A stretch of 64,000 nt of DNA, from the NCBI RefSeq assembly GCF_024752305.1, contig NZ_JANTHX010000007.1:210433-274432 (forward strand), in the 5' to 3' direction. Position 1 is the stretch's first letter; every line of letters starts with the position of its first letter. Shown in pieces: positions 43,318 to 51,828 of the stretch. A model generated the notes under the pieces. It ran no database searches. It saw nothing but the letters and a program-made list of their open reading frames with translations, and was not told where the DNA came from. The position numbers were made by a program, and so were the translations under genes. The DNA is from Protaetiibacter mangrovi. GTDB lineage: Bacteria > Actinomycetota > Actinomycetes > Actinomycetales > Microbacteriaceae.

Positions 43318-43471
43318 GTTCTCTTTCTCTCTGTCGAACGGGACCGGTCGGCCCCACTCTCCCGACATCCGGACGGATGCGGTCGCCGCCCGGGCGCGCT
43401 GAAGCACGTGGGCAACCTGAACATGATACGCGACGCATCCTGTGAGCGCGAGCGCGGACTAGTCTCTGCTC

Positions 43472-44104
43472 ATGGTCCCCGCCGCGTCCCTCGGTGCGTT
43501 CGTCGTCGCCTCGGTGCTGCTCATCCTGATGCCCGGCCCGAGCATCCTGTTCGTGATCGGCCGCTCGATCGCCTACGGGCGCCTCGCCGGGGTGCTCTCG
43601 GTGGTCGGCAACGCGCTCGGGATGCTGCCGCTGCTGACGCTCGTGGCACTCGGCGTGGGCGCGCTCGTCGCCCAGTCGATCGTGATCTTCACGATCATCA
43701 AGGTCATCGGCGCGGGGTACCTGGTGTATCTGGGCATCCAGGCGATCCGGCACCGCGACGAGCTGCCGCACGACGAGGCCGCGCGCCCCCGCTCCGCGTG
43801 GCGGCTGCTCGGCGAGGGCTTCGTGGTCGGCGTCACCAACCCGAAGACGATCGCGTTCTTCGTGGCCGTGCTGCCGCAGTTCGTCGACTACCGCGCGGGG
43901 TCGATCCCGCTGCAGCTCGGCGAGCTCGGCGTGGTGTTCGTGGCGCTCGCGCTCGTCTGCGACTCGTGCTGGGCGCTCGCCGCCGGCACCGCGCGCGCCT
44001 GGTTCGCGAACTCGCCGAAGCGCATCGCACGCCTCCGCGCCACCGGCGGCGGCATGATGATCGGGCTCGGCGGCGTGCTGCTGTTCAGCGGCGCCCGGCA
44101 CTGA
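43472..44104 (+). CDS. LysE/RhtB-family exporter
   Basis: A 210-residue membrane protein with about six helices, of the RhtB amino-acid efflux family: SVLLILMPGPSILFVIGRSI at the N-terminus is the family signature, GVTNPKTIAFFVAVLPQFVD is the conserved central loop. It is distinct from the LysE at 49320. Substrate unknown; homoserine, threonine or leucine are typical. It is divergent from rplK, and its last 20 bp overlap the convergent surface-protein gene. Confidence 0.87.
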   Translation: MVPAASLGAFVVASVLLILMPGPSILFVIGRSIAYGRLAGVLSVVGNALGMLPLLTLVALGVGALVAQSIVIFTIIKVIGAGYLVYLGIQAIRHRDELPHDEAARPRSAWRLLGEGFVVGVTNPKTIAFFVAVLPQFVDYRAGSIPLQLGELGVVFVALALVCDSCWALAAGTARAWFANSPKRIARLRATGGGMMIGLGGVLLFSGARH

Positions 44105-46766
44105 CCCGTCGACGACCCGCAGCCCGCAGGGCGAGCAGCGCCGCGCCCGCGAGCATCGCGAGCGCCGCCGCCGAGAGCGCGGAGCGCGCATCCGCCGCTC
44201 CCGTGTCCGCGAGCGGGGCCGCCGCGGCCGCCGGCCGCACCTCGATCAGCAGCGTCGTGAAGACGAGCGGGTTGCCGGTCAGGCTCGCGGTGATGACGTG
44301 CGGGCTCGCGTGCGGGAAGCCCACCGTCGTGCCCGAGATCACATCCGTCGGCACATCGCTCGAGAGGGTGACGAGGTCGCCCGCATCGAAGTGCTGACCC
44401 AGGGCGTCGGTGCCCTCGACGTCGAGGGTGACCGAGCCGCCCTGCTGGGCGACGGCTCCGGAGGGGAGGGTCAGCGCGAGCGAGACGGGCGTGCCGTAGG
44501 CCACGTGGAGGGAGACCACCTGGTCGACCGGTCCCGACTCGTTGCTCGCCGTCACCGTGAACGCGTAGTCGCCGGCCGCGGTGGGCGTCCCCGAGACGGT
44601 GAGCCCGCTGCGGGAGAGACCCGGCGGCAGCATGCCGTCGTCGGTGAGGGAGGGTGCGGGCGAGCCGGTCACGACGAGATCGGCCGAGTAGGGCTCACCC
44701 GACACGGCATCCGGCAGGGCCGTCGTCGCGATGGACGGCGGGGTCGCCACCTCGAGCGTCCCGACGGCGGTCAGGTGGGAGAACCCGGCCGCGGCGCTCG
44801 TGGCGGTGACGGTGTAGACGCCCGGGGTCGAGAAGGTCAGCACCCCGCCGCTCACCACCTCGGCCGTCACGTCGCCGGCGGGTCCCGAGACGGTGAACGT
44901 CGCAGACACGTCGGCACCGGGGAAGGCCGCATCCGCCGTCGTGCGACGTTCGATCGTCGGGGCGACGTGGTCGCCCGCTGCGACCACGGCCGGCAGAGCC
45001 ATCCAGAGGGAACCGTCGGCCGACGACAGCGCGACGGCCGCGGTGCCACCGGCGCGGGAGCCCGAGGTGACCGCACCCGCGAGCTCGGTGGTGGCATCCA
45101 CCACGACCGCGGTCGGCGTGGTCCACGCGGCGACGCCCGTGATCGACGGGGGCGCGCTGCCGGCATCCGCGAGGGTCGGGGCGAAGACCCGCACCGAGGG
45201 GATCGGGCCCGCATCGGGGTCGGTGAACGAGACGAGGTAGTTGTTCTGCTGGACGGTGAGCCCGGTGAGGTCGACCGAGGCGGTGATCGTGCCGTCGTTG
45301 ACGGCGACAGCACCCACGATGCCGCGCAGCTCGCCCGTGCCCGTGATCCGTCCGCCCGTCGTCACCGCGAAATCGGGGACACCGAAGTCGCCGTCGCCGG
45401 ACACGACCGCGTAGCCGTCGTCGATCGAGAGGGTGCCGGCGACCTCGACGCTCGCGAGACCGTGGTCCCCGAAGAACGAACCGCCCTTCGCGGTGAGGCT
45501 CACGGCGCCCGCCGCGCCGATGTGCAGCGAGCCGCTCGCCTCCGCACCGGCGCCGGCGCCGATCACGGCATCCATCACCCAGTCGTCGTCGAGCCAGTCG
45601 AGCTGCAGCGGCACGGCGTCGAGCGTGCCGCCCGTCACCGAGATGTCGGGGGCGGAGGTCAGGTACTGCCCGCCGATCGGGAGGCCGGCGGCCGCGTGGA
45701 CAGCGCCTCCGCTGATGCTGATCGTGCCGCCGGATGCGCTCCATCCCCCGCCGATGCCCTCGGTGCCGGAGGCGGTCACCGAGCCGCCGGTCACGGTGAG
45801 CGTGCCGGGGAGCACCGGCGATCCGCTGTTGGACATCGACCCGCCGATGCCGACGCCGCCCGCGCCGGAGACGGCCGTCGCCACGATGGTGCCGCCCGTC
45901 ACGAGCACGTCGCCTCCCGAGCCGTTGTTGCCGCCGCCGATCGCCGGCGCGGCGACGTGGATGCAGACGTAGGGGCATGCACCGGTGTTGAAGCCCCCGG
46001 AGGTGGCAGACAGAGAGCCGCCGCGCACGGTGACCGCGCCGCCGTCGCCCCCGTCGCCGCCGCCGAGGGCGGCACCCGCGCCGCCCGTCGTGGTGACCGA
46101 CCCTCCCCACATCGTGAACGAGCCGGCGTCACCGCCGGAACCGCCGCCGATTCCGGCACCGCCCGACTCCGAGTACGCCTGGATGGTCCCGCCGCGCACG
46201 ACGATGTCGCCGCCGGACTGGCCGTTCACCCCGCCGATCGCGGCGTCGCCTTCCTGCCCCCACGGCATGATCCCGCCGCTCCACACCACGAGCGACGCGG
46301 TCGGGGGAACCTGGATGCCGCGCAGCAGCGTGAGCATGCCAGGGGTGGGTGAGGTGTCGCGCAGCTGCAGGTGGTGGCCGGGGGCGACCGCGATCCGCAG
46401 CGAGGTCGTGTAGCTGTTGTCGCGGGTGTTGCCCTGGAGGTCGATCACGATGTCGCGCTCGATGCGGATCTCGTCGATCGAGGAATACGAGGACGGGTTC
46501 CGGTACGCCCAGTCCGGGCCGAGGCAGATGGTGGTCGCGGTGCCGTCCGCCGCGGCCAGCGTGCGCAGCTCCGCGGGGTTCGCCGCCGTCGCGTCGCACG
46601 GCTCCGACGGAGCCACCGCATCCGGATCGTCGCGCGCCGCGAGGAACGCGGCCTCACCGAGCAGCGGATCCGCGGCGGCCGCCGTGGTGGTGACGAGCGA
46701 GACGCCGACGGATGCGGCGAGTGCGAGGGCGGCGGCGATCAGCCGCGTCGGGAGGGCACGGGGCAC
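44085..46766 (-). CDS. LAxTG-anchored surface protein with glycine-rich repeats
   Basis: An 893-residue secreted protein. A signal peptide (residues 1-33, ending TTAAAADP) is followed from about 120 to 480 by many copies of a pattern like VRGGTIQAYSESGGAGIGGG and VTVTGGSVTASG, suggesting a right-handed beta-helix or repeat adhesin. Two Ig-like stretches follow (IATTALPDAVSGEPYSADLV with LPPGLSRSGLTVSGTPTAAG, a putative He_PIG domain). The C-terminus has LADTG, a hydrophobic helix and RRR: a class E (LAxTG) sortase signal. It is probably covalently attached to peptidoglycan and involved in adhesion or surface shielding; function inferred. It interrupts the nusG-rplK neighbourhood. Confidence 0.8.
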   Translation of the reverse strand: MPRALPTRLIAAALALAASVGVSLVTTTAAAADPLLGEAAFLAARDDPDAVAPSEPCDATAANPAELRTLAAADGTATTICLGPDWAYRNPSSYSSIDEIRIERDIVIDLQGNTRDNSYTTSLRIAVAPGHHLQLRDTSPTPGMLTLLRGIQVPPTASLVVWSGGIMPWGQEGDAAIGGVNGQSGGDIVVRGGTIQAYSESGGAGIGGGSGGDAGSFTMWGGSVTTTGGAGAALGGGDGGDGGAVTVRGGSLSATSGGFNTGACPYVCIHVAAPAIGGGNNGSGGDVLVTGGTIVATAVSGAGGVGIGGSMSNSGSPVLPGTLTVTGGSVTASGTEGIGGGWSASGGTISISGGAVHAAAGLPIGGQYLTSAPDISVTGGTLDAVPLQLDWLDDDWVMDAVIGAGAGAEASGSLHIGAAGAVSLTAKGGSFFGDHGLASVEVAGTLSIDDGYAVVSGDGDFGVPDFAVTTGGRITGTGELRGIVGAVAVNDGTITASVDLTGLTVQQNNYLVSFTDPDAGPIPSVRVFAPTLADAGSAPPSITGVAAWTTPTAVVVDATTELAGAVTSGSRAGGTAAVALSSADGSLWMALPAVVAAGDHVAPTIERRTTADAAFPGADVSATFTVSGPAGDVTAEVVSGGVLTFSTPGVYTVTATSAAAGFSHLTAVGTLEVATPPSIATTALPDAVSGEPYSADLVVTGSPAPSLTDDGMLPPGLSRSGLTVSGTPTAAGDYAFTVTASNESGPVDQVVSLHVAYGTPVSLALTLPSGAVAQQGGSVTLDVEGTDALGQHFDAGDLVTLSSDVPTDVISGTTVGFPHASPHVITASLTGNPLVFTTLLIEVRPAAAAAPLADTGAADARSALSAAALAMLAGAALLALRAAGRRRVSAGRR

Positions 46767-46804
46767 CCGAGAAGCCTAGGAGGACTCAGCTGGAGCCCGA
46801 TGTA

Positions 46805-46826
46805 CCCCGAACGGGTGTGTTCGGGG
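46805..46826 (-). terminator. hairpin after nusG
   Basis: CCCCGAAC (46805-46812) and GTTCGGGG (46819-46826): an 8-bp perfect stem with a 6-nt loop, 6 bp after the nusG stop. No U-run, so termination may be partial and permit read-through to the surface-protein gene 39 bp further on. Confidence 0.55.
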
Positions 46827-46831
46827 GACGG

Positions 46832-47785
46832 TCAGAGCTTGGTGACCTGGTCGAACGACAGCTCCACCGGGGTCTCGCGCTCGAACAGCGACACGAGCAC
46901 GGTGAGCTTGCCCGACTCCGGCTTGATCTCCGAGATCGTGCCGGGAAGGCCCGCGAACGAGCCCTCCTTGATCGTGATGGTCTCGCCGACCTCGAAGTCG
47001 ATCTCCGCGGGGATGACGCGCGGAGCGGCCTTGCCGCCCTTCGCCGCCGTGCCGCCCTTGACCGGGGCCTCGACGACCTGCACGAGGCTCTTCAGCATGT
47101 TGAAGGCCTCCTCGAACCGCAGCGGGGTCGGGTTGTGCGAGTTGCCGACGAAGCCGGTGACGCCCGGCGTGTGGCGCACGACCGACCACGAGTCCTCGTT
47201 GAGGTCCATGCGCACGAGCACGTAGCCGGGGATGCGCACGCGGTTGACGAGCTTGCGCTGGCCGTTCTTGATCTCGACGACGTCCTCCATGGGCACCTGC
47301 ACCTCGAAGACGTAGTCCTCCATCGCCATCGACTGGCGACGCGACTCGATGTTCTGCTTCACGCGCTTCTCGAAGCCGGCGTAGGAGTGGATGACGTACC
47401 ACTTGCCGAGCTTCGCGCGCAGCTCGGCGCGGAACTCCTCGTAGGGGTCGACCTCCGGCTCGTCGCCCTCCTCGTCGACGATCTCCTCGTCTTCGGTGGC
47501 CGCGGCAGCCGCATCCGCCTCGTCGGCGGAGTCGATGTCGAGCGCGTCGTCGACGATCGCGTCGGCCTCGGGGTCGGATGCCGCCTCCAGCGCGTCGAGC
47601 GCGCTCTCGAGGCCCGCCTCGACGTCGGCGTCCTCGTCCTCGTCGACGACATGCACCGCGCGGTGCTCGGCCGATTCGACCTGAGCCTCCTCGTCGGCGA
47701 GCACGTTGCCCTCCTGGGCCTCGTCCTCCTCGGAGGACTGCTCGGCTGCGGTCGCGAGGTCGATGTCGCGCGATTCTGAAGTCAC
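46832..47785 (-). CDS. nusG: transcription termination/antitermination protein NusG
   Basis: A 317-residue NusG. The NGN domain starts near residue 127 with [20 protein letters not shown] and includes [23 protein letters not shown]; the KOW domain at the C-terminus has [22 protein letters not shown]. In front of the NGN domain are about 126 residues that are extremely rich in Asp, Glu and Ala; actinobacterial NusG often has such an extension, but this one is at the long end. NusG binds RNA polymerase and links it to Rho or to ribosomes. It follows secE in the usual order. Confidence 0.97.
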   Translation of the reverse strand: MTSESRDIDLATAAEQSSEEDEAQEGNVLADEEAQVESAEHRAVHVVDEDEDADVEAGLESALDALEAASDPEADAIVDDALDIDSADEADAAAAATEDEEIVDEEGDEPEVDPYEEFRAELRAKLGKWYVIHSYAGFEKRVKQNIESRRQSMAMEDYVFEVQVPMEDVVEIKNGQRKLVNRVRIPGYVLVRMDLNEDSWSVVRHTPGVTGFVGNSHNPTPLRFEEAFNMLKSLVQVVEAPVKGGTAAKGGKAAPRVIPAEIDFEVGETITIKEGSFAGLPGTISEIKPESGKLTVLVSLFERETPVELSFDQVTKL

Positions 47786-47831
47786 GGTGAGTTCTTTCCT
47801 TGTGGGGGGCGAGCTGCCGGGGGCCGGGAGG

Positions 47832-48116
47832 TCAGCTGAAGCTGCCGTTGCCGAAAGCCCAGGTGACGAGCCAGCTGAACAGCTGGTCGAGGCCCCACAC
47901 GAGGCCCATCATGATCAGCACGAACACGAGCACGACGCCCGTGAAGCTGAACAGCTCTCGGCGGGTCGGGGTGACGACCTTCCTGAGTTCGGCGATGACC
48001 TGCCGGATGAAGAGGGCGATCCGCGCGAACGGGTTCTTCCGCTCGGCGCGCTCGCGCTTGGCGTTCGCGACGACATCCTCGCTGGGCTCGTCGATCACCT
48101 TGCGTGCCACTCTCAC
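47832..48116 (-). CDS. secE: preprotein translocase subunit SecE
   Basis: A 94-residue SecE with one C-terminal membrane helix. A charged cytoplasmic N-terminus ([20 protein letters not shown]) leads into the conserved amphipathic [17 protein letters not shown] and the helix [20 protein letters not shown]. It is the clamp subunit of the SecYEG channel. It lies 46 bp downstream of tRNA-Trp and 46 bp upstream of nusG, the order found across actinobacteria. Confidence 0.96.
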   Translation of the reverse strand: MRVARKVIDEPSEDVVANAKRERAERKNPFARIALFIRQVIAELRKVVTPTRRELFSFTGVVLVFVLIMMGLVWGLDQLFSWLVTWAFGNGSFS

Positions 48117-48162
48117 TACCCTTTCGGCCGGCGATCCCGCGCACTCGCGTGCGCCGGATTCG

Positions 48163-48235
48163 CAGGGCGGACAGGACTCGAACCTGCAACCTGCGGTTTT
48201 GGAGACCGCTGCTCTACCAATTGAGCCACCGCCCT
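48163..48235 (-). tRNA. trpT: tRNA-Trp (anticodon CCA)
   Basis: A 73-nt tRNA. The acceptor stem AGGGCGG pairs with CCGCCCT and the discriminator base is G. The D arm contains GCTCAATTGGTAGAGC, the anticodon stem-loop is GCGGTCTCCAAAACCGC with anticodon CCA, and the T arm is GCAGGTTCGAGTCCTGT with variable region between. CCA is not encoded. It precedes secE as in mycobacteria and other actinobacteria. Confidence 0.97.
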
Positions 48236-48308
48236 ATGTCACCCTCCCCCGCTTCGCCGCATCCGGTTCCGGGCACGACGAAGTATGGGTTTCGAGGCAA
48301 CCTGCACA

Positions 48309-48340
48309 AGTGTACGGCATGCGCCGGGGTGCGCTGTCAG
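48309..48340 (-). promoter_or_regulatory. possible promoter of the tRNA-Trp/secE/nusG unit
   Basis: CTGACA (48340-48335), a 20-nt spacer and TACACT (48314-48309). The -10 is good, the spacer is longer than usual. It would start transcription about 65 bp before the tRNA. Confidence 0.35.
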
Positions 48341-48349
48341 TGCCGGGCG

Positions 48350-49246
48350 TCAGCGGCGACGCAGCGCGGTGCGGGCGGCGGCGATCACGGCGTCCGCGAG
48401 GGCGTCGAGGCCGGGCGAGCGCAGGTTCCACTGCTGCCAGTGCAGGGGCACGGCGACGCCGGGGCCGTCGGGGTCGAGCTCGACGAAGGTGCCGGAGGTG
48501 GCGTCCGCGAGCTGCGACTCGAGCAGCATCCCCCAGCCGAGCCCGAGCTCGATCGCCTGCAGGAAGTCGCTCGAACCCGACACGAAGTGCCGCGGCGGAT
48601 CGAGACGGCGCCTCGACGCGCGTCGCAGGAACCGGGTCTGCAGCTCGTCGTCGTGGTCGAAGTCGACGAGAGGGGCGCGGGCGAGGGATGCCGCATCCGC
48701 CCCGTCGGGGAACCAGCGTTCCGCGAACGCGCGGCTCGCGGAGGGGCGGTAGACGAGCACGCCGAGCGGCGTCGAGCTGCAGCCGGACACCGGCTCGGCC
48801 TGCGAGGTGACGGCCGCCATCACGCGGCCGGACGCCAGCAGCTCCGCCGTGCGGTCCTGGTCCTCCCGGTGGATGTCGACGACGATGCGGCGCGCGGCGC
48901 AGACGTCGGCGATCGCGGGCAGGAACCAGCTCGTGAGCGAGTCGGCGTTGACGGCGAGGGAGACCGTCGTGAAACCGTCGCCCTCGTCGTCGAGGCGGAG
49001 CGCGGATGCCGCATCCGTCTCGAGCAGCGCGATCTCGCGCGCGAGCCGCACCAGCACCTCGCCCGACTCGGTCGCCCGCACGGGCTTGGTGCGCTCGACG
49101 AGTACGCGGCCGAGCTGCTGTTCGAGGGCCCTGATGCGCTGGCTCACGGCGCTCGGGGTGACGCTCAGTGCGCGGGCGGCCGCGTCGAAGGTGCCCGCGT
49201 CGACGACGGCGCGGAGCGTGGCGAGCTGCTGGTTGTCCAGATTCAT
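48350..49246 (-). CDS. lysG: LysR-family regulator of lysE (LysG/ArgP type)
   Basis: A 298-residue LysR-type regulator of the ArgP/LysG (IciA) group. The helix-turn-helix is at about residues 4-45 (LATLRAVVDAGTFDAAARAL, then SVTPSAVSQRIRALEQQLGR), followed by the two-lobed effector domain. It is divergent from a lysE gene, as in Corynebacterium glutamicum where LysG activates lysE in response to lysine, arginine or histidine. ATG at 49246 (MNLDNQQLATL) is the conserved start; longer frames run into the lysE promoter. The assignment as LysG is by family and position. Confidence 0.9.
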   Translation of the reverse strand: MNLDNQQLATLRAVVDAGTFDAAARALSVTPSAVSQRIRALEQQLGRVLVERTKPVRATESGEVLVRLAREIALLETDAASALRLDDEGDGFTTVSLAVNADSLTSWFLPAIADVCAARRIVVDIHREDQDRTAELLASGRVMAAVTSQAEPVSGCSSTPLGVLVYRPSASRAFAERWFPDGADAASLARAPLVDFDHDDELQTRFLRRASRRRLDPPRHFVSGSSDFLQAIELGLGWGMLLESQLADATSGTFVELDPDGPGVAVPLHWQQWNLRSPGLDALADAVIAAARTALRRR

Positions 49247-49248
49247 CT

Positions 49249-49267
49249 GAAGCGATGCTAATGCTTC
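49249..49267. promoter_or_regulatory. candidate LysG-binding site
   Basis: GAAGC, 9 bp, GCTTC: an inverted repeat with an AT-richer centre right before lysG and about 55 bp upstream of the lysE start, the place expected for an activator acting on lysE and repressing itself. Confidence 0.4.
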
Positions 49268-49319
49268 TGCAGAATCCTGAACTGGATTGCATGTCAGTCT
49301 GCGCCTAGCGTCGACACCC

Positions 49320-49976
49320 GTGAGCACCTCCGTCGCCCTCGCGGCCGCCCTCGCCGGGTTCGCCCTCGGCTTCTCGATGATCGTCGCCATCGGCGCCCAG
49401 AACACCTTCGTGCTGCGGCAGGGCATCCGCCGCGAGCACGTGCTCGCGGTCGTCGCGATCTGCGCCCTGTCCGACGTGGTGCTCATCTCTCTGAGCATCG
49501 CCGGCACGGGGTTCGTGCTGGGTGCGCTGCCGTGGCTGATGACCGTCGTGCGCGTCGCCGGGGCGCTCTTCCTCGGAGGCTACGGCGTGCTCGCGGCCCG
49601 CCGTGCGCTGCGACGCGAGGCCGACGCGCTCTCGGTCTCGGGGGCGGAACCGGATGCCGCGTCCCGCCGCCGCTCGCTGCTCGCCGCGATCGGCACGTGC
49701 CTCGCGGTCACCTGGCTGAACCCCCACGTGTACCTCGACATCGCGATCGTCGGCTCGCTCGCGAACAGCCACGGCGACGCGCGCTGGCTGTTCGGCGCGG
49801 GGATCGCGGCGGCATCCGTGCTGTGGTTCACGACCCTCGGCTTCGGCGCCCGGATGCTCGCCCCGGTCTTCGCGCGCCCGCTCGCGTGGCGCATCCTGGA
49901 CGCCCTCATCGCCGTCCTGATGCTGACCCTCGCCGTGCTCGTGCTCCTCCCCCTGTTCACCGGCTCGGGTTCCTGA
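49320..49976 (+). CDS. lysE: lysine/arginine exporter LysE
   Basis: A 218-residue membrane exporter with about six helices. The LysE hallmark FSMIVAIGAQNTFVLRQGIR is in the N-terminal loop and CLAVTWLNPHVYLDIAIVGS in the centre. It pumps out basic amino acids. GTG at 49320 is chosen so that the protein begins just before the first helix; an in-frame ATG 11 codons upstream would lie in the regulatory region. It pairs with the divergent lysG-type gene. The 3' end is followed by the first copy of a 55-bp palindromic repeat. Confidence 0.93.
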   Translation: MSTSVALAAALAGFALGFSMIVAIGAQNTFVLRQGIRREHVLAVVAICALSDVVLISLSIAGTGFVLGALPWLMTVVRVAGALFLGGYGVLAARRALRREADALSVSGAEPDAASRRRSLLAAIGTCLAVTWLNPHVYLDIAIVGSLANSHGDARWLFGAGIAAASVLWFTTLGFGARMLAPVFARPLAWRILDALIAVLMLTLAVLVLLPLFTGSGS

Positions 49977-50003
49977 CGCGCGCCGGCGCGCACTCCCTCA
50001 CGT

Positions 50004-50058
50004 GAGGGGACGCAAACTGTGCGAAACACGGCGTGTCTCGAGCACTTTGCGTCCCCTC
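50004..50058. repeat. 55-bp palindromic repeat, copy A
   Basis: Perfect 13-bp arms GAGGGGACGCAAA and TTTGCGTCCCCTC bound a centre that contains CGAGACACGCC on the reverse strand (GGCGTGTCTCG at 50030-50040). Copies B and C are also exactly 55 bp. It lies between lysE and the DUF559-like gene. Confidence 0.85.
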
Positions 50059-50162
50059 GCTCAGGGGGCGCGACGTCGTCCCGAAAGCGCGGGTTGAGGG
50101 GATGATCCCCAGATCACCCGACGGCCGGATCGGAGGAGCCGTGCCGGCGCGACGCTCGCGTC

Positions 50163-51065
50163 ATGCGATCACCTACTCCGCTGCCCGATGATCTCGACCG
50201 AGCCTTCACCGTCGCGGATGCGACCGCGAGAGGGCTGAGGTACGGCCGGCTCCGCGGGATGGACCTCGCGCGCCCCTTCCACGGGGTTCGCGAGCGCGAA
50301 GCAGCGCACGATCTTCGCGAGAGATGCGCCAGCTACGCGACCCGGATGGCGCCGGACGAGTTCTTCTGCTCCGTCACGGCCGCGCTCCTCCACGGGATCC
50401 CCGTACCGCTCGTCTTCGAGCGGGATCCGACACTCCACGTCGCCGTACCCAACCCGCGGCGCGGACCACGATCCCGTGGCGTCCGCGGGCACAAGTTCGT
50501 GGTCGTGCCCCGGGCGGGTGAGGTGGTCGTCGTCCATCAGCTCCCGACGAGTTCCCCCGAGCGGGCCTGGTGCGAGTTGGGAGCCGTCCTCGAACTCGAG
50601 GACCTCGTCGCGGCGGGCGACCACCTCATCCGCCCCGCCAACCGGATGAGCAGCTCCGTGCGGCTCCGCGGGGTTCTCGAACGTCATCCGGCGCCCCGCA
50701 GTCGCAAGCTTCTGCACGAGGCGTTCGCCCTGCTGGATCCGGGCGCGGAGAGCCCTCGGGAGAGCAAGATGCGGCTCGTCTTCGTGCGGGCCGGGCTGAC
50801 GGTTTTTCGCGTGAACCTCTGGGTTGCGATCCCCTCGACCGGCCGACGTCGGAGAATCGATCTCGCATTCGAGCGCGAGAAGGTGGCGTTCGAATATCAG
50901 GGGATCCATCACAATGACCCACACCAGTGGCGCGAGGACATGACCCGGATCGCAGAGCTGGAGTCGATCGGGTGGAAGGTCGTCTTCGTCAACGACGACG
51001 ACCTGCAGCACCCCGAGCGCCTCGTCGCCATGGCACGCCGTGTTCTCGCGTCGCGCACGCGGTGA
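50163..51065 (+). CDS. AbiEi/DUF559-like protein with C-terminal endonuclease-fold domain
   Basis: A 300-residue protein of unknown function. The first 200 residues resemble the AbiEi antitoxin-like/type IV regulator layout common in actinobacteria (a YGRLRGMDLARPFHGVRE helix-turn region, FFCSVTAALLHGIPVP, ERAWCELGAVLELEDLVAAG). The last 100 residues form a DUF559/Vsr-like nuclease fold: RRIDLAFEREKVAFEYQGIHH, with the acidic Asp and the ExQ pair as likely metal ligands, then WREDMTRIAELESIGWKVVFV and DDLQHPE. No partner toxin gene is adjacent. It is bracketed by two copies of the 55-bp palindromic repeat. Confidence 0.75.
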   Translation: MRSPTPLPDDLDRAFTVADATARGLRYGRLRGMDLARPFHGVREREAAHDLRERCASYATRMAPDEFFCSVTAALLHGIPVPLVFERDPTLHVAVPNPRRGPRSRGVRGHKFVVVPRAGEVVVVHQLPTSSPERAWCELGAVLELEDLVAAGDHLIRPANRMSSSVRLRGVLERHPAPRSRKLLHEAFALLDPGAESPRESKMRLVFVRAGLTVFRVNLWVAIPSTGRRRRIDLAFEREKVAFEYQGIHHNDPHQWREDMTRIAELESIGWKVVFVNDDDLQHPERLVAMARRVLASRTR

Positions 51066-51118
51066 GGGGACGCAAAGTGCGCGAGACACGCCACGTTGAG
51101 CGCACTTTGCGACCCCTC
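51064..51118. repeat. 55-bp palindromic repeat, copy B
   Basis: 19-bp arms with one mismatch (GAGGGGACGCAAAGTGCGC and GCGCACTTTGCGACCCCTC) and centre GAGACACGCCACGTTGA. It begins within the last codon of the DUF559-like gene and could act as a two-way terminator between convergent genes. Confidence 0.85.
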
Positions 51119-51174
51119 CCCGGGAGCGCACGGGCGCCGCGCCGGGGCGCGACGAACCACGGGGGGCCGGGCCG

Positions 51175-51828
51175 TCAGAGCAGGCGGCGCTCGAGGGCCC
51201 AGGCGGTGAGCTCGTGGCGGGACGAGAGCTGCAGCTTGCGGAGCACCGAGGAGACATGGGTCTCGACCGTCTTGATCGAGATGTAGAGGTGCGAGGCGAC
51301 CTCCTTGTAGGCGTAGCCGCGGGCGATGAGCCGCATCACCTCCTGTTCGCGGGCGGAGAGCCGGTCGAGCTCGTCGTCGGATGCCGCGACCGCGGGCGCG
51401 CCCGCCGCCGTGCCGAAGGCGTCGAGCACGAAGCCCGCGAGGCGCGGCGAGAACACCGCGTCGCCCGCAGCCACCGTCGCGACCGCCGCCGCGACCTCGA
51501 CGCCGCTCGTGGCCTTCGTGATGTAGCCGCGCGCGCCCGCGCGGATGACGCCGACGACGTCCTCGGCGGAGTCCGAGACCGACAGCGCGAGGAAGCGCAC
51601 CTCGCCGAGCAGGGCGGCGGAGCGCCGCACCACCTCCGCTCCCCCGCCGCCGGCGCCACCGGGCAGATGCACGTCGAGCAGCACGACCTCGGGACGCAGC
51701 TCGGCGATCGCCGCGACCGCGGCGTCGACGTCGCCCGCCTCGCCGAGCACCTCGACCGCGTCGCCGAGGTCGGTGCGCAGGCCCGTGCGGAAGATGGAGT
51801 GGTCGTCGACGATGAGCACCCGCGTCAT
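51175..51828 (-). CDS. NarL/LuxR-family response regulator
   Basis: A 217-residue regulator. Receiver domain with VLIVDDHSIFR, phospho-acceptor Asp52 in VVLLDVHLPGG and Lys at AGARGYITKATSG; a linker, then a LuxR-type helix-turn-helix from about residue 155 (LSAREQEVMRLIARGYAYKE, then SIKTVETHVSSVLRKLQL). A Gly-rich insertion follows the phosphorylation site. Its start overlaps the stop of the PspC-kinase gene by 4 bp, forming a two-component pair. Confidence 0.94.
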   Translation of the reverse strand: MTRVLIVDDHSIFRTGLRTDLGDAVEVLGEAGDVDAAVAAIAELRPEVVLLDVHLPGGAGGGGAEVVRRSAALLGEVRFLALSVSDSAEDVVGVIRAGARGYITKATSGVEVAAAVATVAAGDAVFSPRLAGFVLDAFGTAAGAPAVAASDDELDRLSAREQEVMRLIARGYAYKEVASHLYISIKTVETHVSSVLRKLQLSSRHELTAWALERRLL

